Positions 62,313-64,000 of a stretch of DNA of 64,000 bases are shown here, in pieces (position 1 is the stretch's first letter; each line of letters begins with the position of its first letter). The DNA lies in NCBI RefSeq assembly GCF_903166545.1, contig NZ_CAESCH010000001.1, positions 872,001 to 936,000 on the forward strand, read 5' to 3'. Origin of the DNA: Metabacillus schmidteae (GTDB taxonomy: Bacteria; Bacillota; Bacilli; Bacillales; Bacillaceae). Made by a program: the position numbers and the translations under genes. Under the pieces are notes generated by a model, which was given only the letters and a program-made list of their open reading frames with translations, was not told the DNA's origin and ran no database searches.

Positions 62313-64000
62313 ATGTTATCAAAAAAAAAGTATCTATTAATTTTCTTATCTATTATTTTTTTATTATTAATAATAATAGGTTTGACGACGTACTCCAATT
62401 CATCTCCTAATCAAGACCACAAAGAGGATTCATCTGAAATTATACCAAAACATTCAAACATTATTAAAACAATTTCAACTGATAAAGCAGCCTATCATTA
62501 TGATGACACGGTGAAATTTAATGCTCAATTGAAAAAAGGACTAACAGAAGGAATTCTAACCATTACATATTACCATTTAGATAACGTTATTTCGAAACTA
62601 GAAGTAAAAGTAGCGGAAAATAGTAAAGAAGTACACTGGGAATGGCAGCCGCCAAAAGAGGATTTTAAAGGGTATTTCGTCCATGTTCAGTATACATCTG
62701 ATTCAATACAAGAGGATCATACGATTGCAGTTGATGTTTCAAGTGATTGGTCCCAATTTCCTCGCTACGGGTTTTTATCAAACTTTCAAGACCAATCTAT
62801 GGAGAAAATGGATTCTGTCATTTCCCAACTGAACCGCTATCACATCAATGGTTTACAATTTTATGATTGGCATTTTAAGCATCATCAACCACTTAAAGTA
62901 GAAAACAATGGCGCAGCAGCAAATTGGGAGGATATTGCTAATCGTCCAATCTATCTCGAAACGATCAAAAATTATATTCAGCTTGCTCATGATCGCAACA
63001 TGACAACGATGGCATATAACCTTTTGTATGGTGCTTTTTCTGAAGCAGAAAAGGATGGTGTGAATAAAGAATGGCGTTTATTTAAGGATCAACAGAAAAA
63101 TGAACATGATTATCACCCACTACCAGATGAATGGAAAAGTGACGTATTTCTAGTAAACCCAGGAAATTCTGATTGGCAGAACTATCTCATTGACCAACAA
63201 AAACGTGTATATGAAGCTCTTCCATTCGATGGATGGCATATTGACCAGCTTGGTCCTAGAGGCGAGGTCTATGATTTTGATGGAAATCAGGTTGCAATCG
63301 ATGAAACCTTTCTTCCGTTTTTACAACGTATAAAAAATGAAGCACAGGATAAACGTATTGTTATGAATGCGGTAAACCAGTACGGTCAAAAACAAATTGT
63401 AAGCTCGCCAATTGACTTTTTATATACAGAGGTATGGGATCATTTTAAATATTACGGTGATTTAAAACAAATTATTGATGAGAATAATTCCGATTCTAAG
63501 GGGACTAAAAATACAGTGTTAGCAGCATATATGAACTATGAATCTTCCAATCAAATTGGAGAATTTAATACGCCGGGTATTTTATTAGCTAACAGTGTCA
63601 TCTTTGCATCGGGAGGTGCTCATTTAGAATTAGGGGAGCATATGCTTTCAAAAGAATATTTTCCTCATAATAACTTTAAAATGGATCAATCTTTGCAAAG
63701 TAGCCTTATTACCTATTATGATTTTTTAGTTGCCTATGAAAACTTGCTTCGTGATAACATGCATGAGGCTTCACTTGCGGTTCATTCACCTGATTGGGTT
63801 CTTTTCTCTTCTCAACCGGAACAAGGAAAAGTATGGAGCTTTGCAAAACAAAAAGCAAATAAAAAAGTTATACACTTTATTAACTTTGTAGATGCTACAA
63901 CACTAGAGTGGCGTGATACAAATGCAAGTCAAGCACAGCCTCAAGATCGTCAAAAGTTAACTGTTGAGCTTGAAGAGACTAAAGCTATAAAAAAAGTTTG
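62313..64000 (+). CDS. GH66 dextranase / cycloisomaltooligosaccharide glucanotransferase, cut by window end
   Basis: ATG 62313 follows GAGGAG. About 562 codons are present; the gene continues past the window. The N-terminus has a strong hydrophobic helix (LLIFLSIIFLLLIIIGLTTY) without a lipobox. A beta domain (about 50-145) leads to the barrel with FPRYGFLSNF, LQFYDWHFKHHQPL (about 185-198) and the GH66 catalytic pair: the nucleophile Asp311 in DGWHIDQLGP and the acid/base Glu373 in LYTEVWDHF. These enzymes cut alpha-1,6 links of dextran internally; some also form cyclic isomalto-oligosaccharides. The inserted carbohydrate-binding module that marks many CITases would lie further on and is not clearly seen before the edge, so the two activities cannot be told apart. 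Confidence 0.88.
   Translation, partial: MLSKKKYLLIFLSIIFLLLIIIGLTTYSNSSPNQDHKEDSSEIIPKHSNIIKTISTDKAAYHYDDTVKFNAQLKKGLTEGILTITYYHLDNVISKLEVKVAENSKEVHWEWQPPKEDFKGYFVHVQYTSDSIQEDHTIAVDVSSDWSQFPRYGFLSNFQDQSMEKMDSVISQLNRYHINGLQFYDWHFKHHQPLKVENNGAAANWEDIANRPIYLETIKNYIQLAHDRNMTTMAYNLLYGAFSEAEKDGVNKEWRLFKDQQKNEHDYHPLPDEWKSDVFLVNPGNSDWQNYLIDQQKRVYEALPFDGWHIDQLGPRGEVYDFDGNQVAIDETFLPFLQRIKNEAQDKRIVMNAVNQYGQKQIVSSPIDFLYTEVWDHFKYYGDLKQIIDENNSDSKGTKNTVLAAYMNYESSNQIGEFNTPGILLANSVIFASGGAHLELGEHMLSKEYFPHNNFKMDQSLQSSLITYYDFLVAYENLLRDNMHEASLAVHSPDWVLFSSQPEQGKVWSFAKQKANKKVIHFINFVDATTLEWRDTNASQAQPQDRQKLTVELEETKAIKKV

Overview
The window is chromosomal DNA of a low-GC, spore-forming Bacillaceae bacterium (Bacillus sensu lato; I would not name a species). 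Three things point there. The tRNA order Gln-Gly-Cys-Leu-Leu matches the end of the Bacillus trnD cluster. The rrn operons have tandem sigma-A promoters and Bacillus-type 16S/23S/5S genes. The order queG-yhbB-trmL-prkA-yhbH follows the B. subtilis yhb region and includes sporulation-linked genes.

Layout. 1-730: end of a tRNA array and its terminator. 860-4820: decayed accessory DNA with a broken tyrosine recombinase, a broken serine recombinase, and between them a secreted protein followed by a small two-helix membrane protein. 5.4-16.6 kb: secreted 5'-nucleotidase, YrhK-like protein, tRNA-dihydrouridine synthase, a lipoprotein/lipase-like/small-protein cluster split by a frameshift, a DUF3311 plus sodium:solute symporter pair, and a LysE-type exporter with an AraC-type regulator. 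16.6-21.8 kb: complete rrn operon. 22.3-33.3 kb: NAD(P)-binding protein, a 2251-residue wall-anchored nuclease/nucleotidase, and a TetR regulator divergent from two short-chain dehydrogenases. 33.4-39.5 kb: a second, nearly identical rrn operon in the same orientation; its 3' end carries three copies of a structured element and two 5S remnants. 39.5-50 kb: truncated haemoglobin, a polyol/sugar cluster (SDR, FGGY kinase, GPH transporter, divergent ROK regulator), an MFS drug exporter, small proteins, tRNA-Gly and a B3/B4-domain protein. 50.2-58.1 kb: queG, yhbB, trmL, a hairpin-repeat array, prkA, yhbH and a yhbH remnant. 58.7-64 kb: secreted GH31 glucosidase, TapA-like protein and GH66 dextranase/CITase, cut by the window end.

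Genes likely to work together: the two 5'-nucleotidase genes scavenge extracellular nucleotides and nucleic acid. The SDR-kinase-transporter operon probably takes up a polyol or pentose derivative, oxidises it and phosphorylates the ketose, under the ROK repressor. GH31 and GH66 enzymes together suggest extracellular alpha-1,6-glucan breakdown. PrkA and YhbH act in sporulation.

The least ordinary parts are the 5S-linked structured repeats after the second rrn operon, the nine-unit hairpin array before prkA, the frameshifted lipase-like gene, and the duplicated-domain giant nuclease. I found no CRISPR array, intact phage or recognisable defence system. All homology statements are from recognition of motifs and family features, not from searches.
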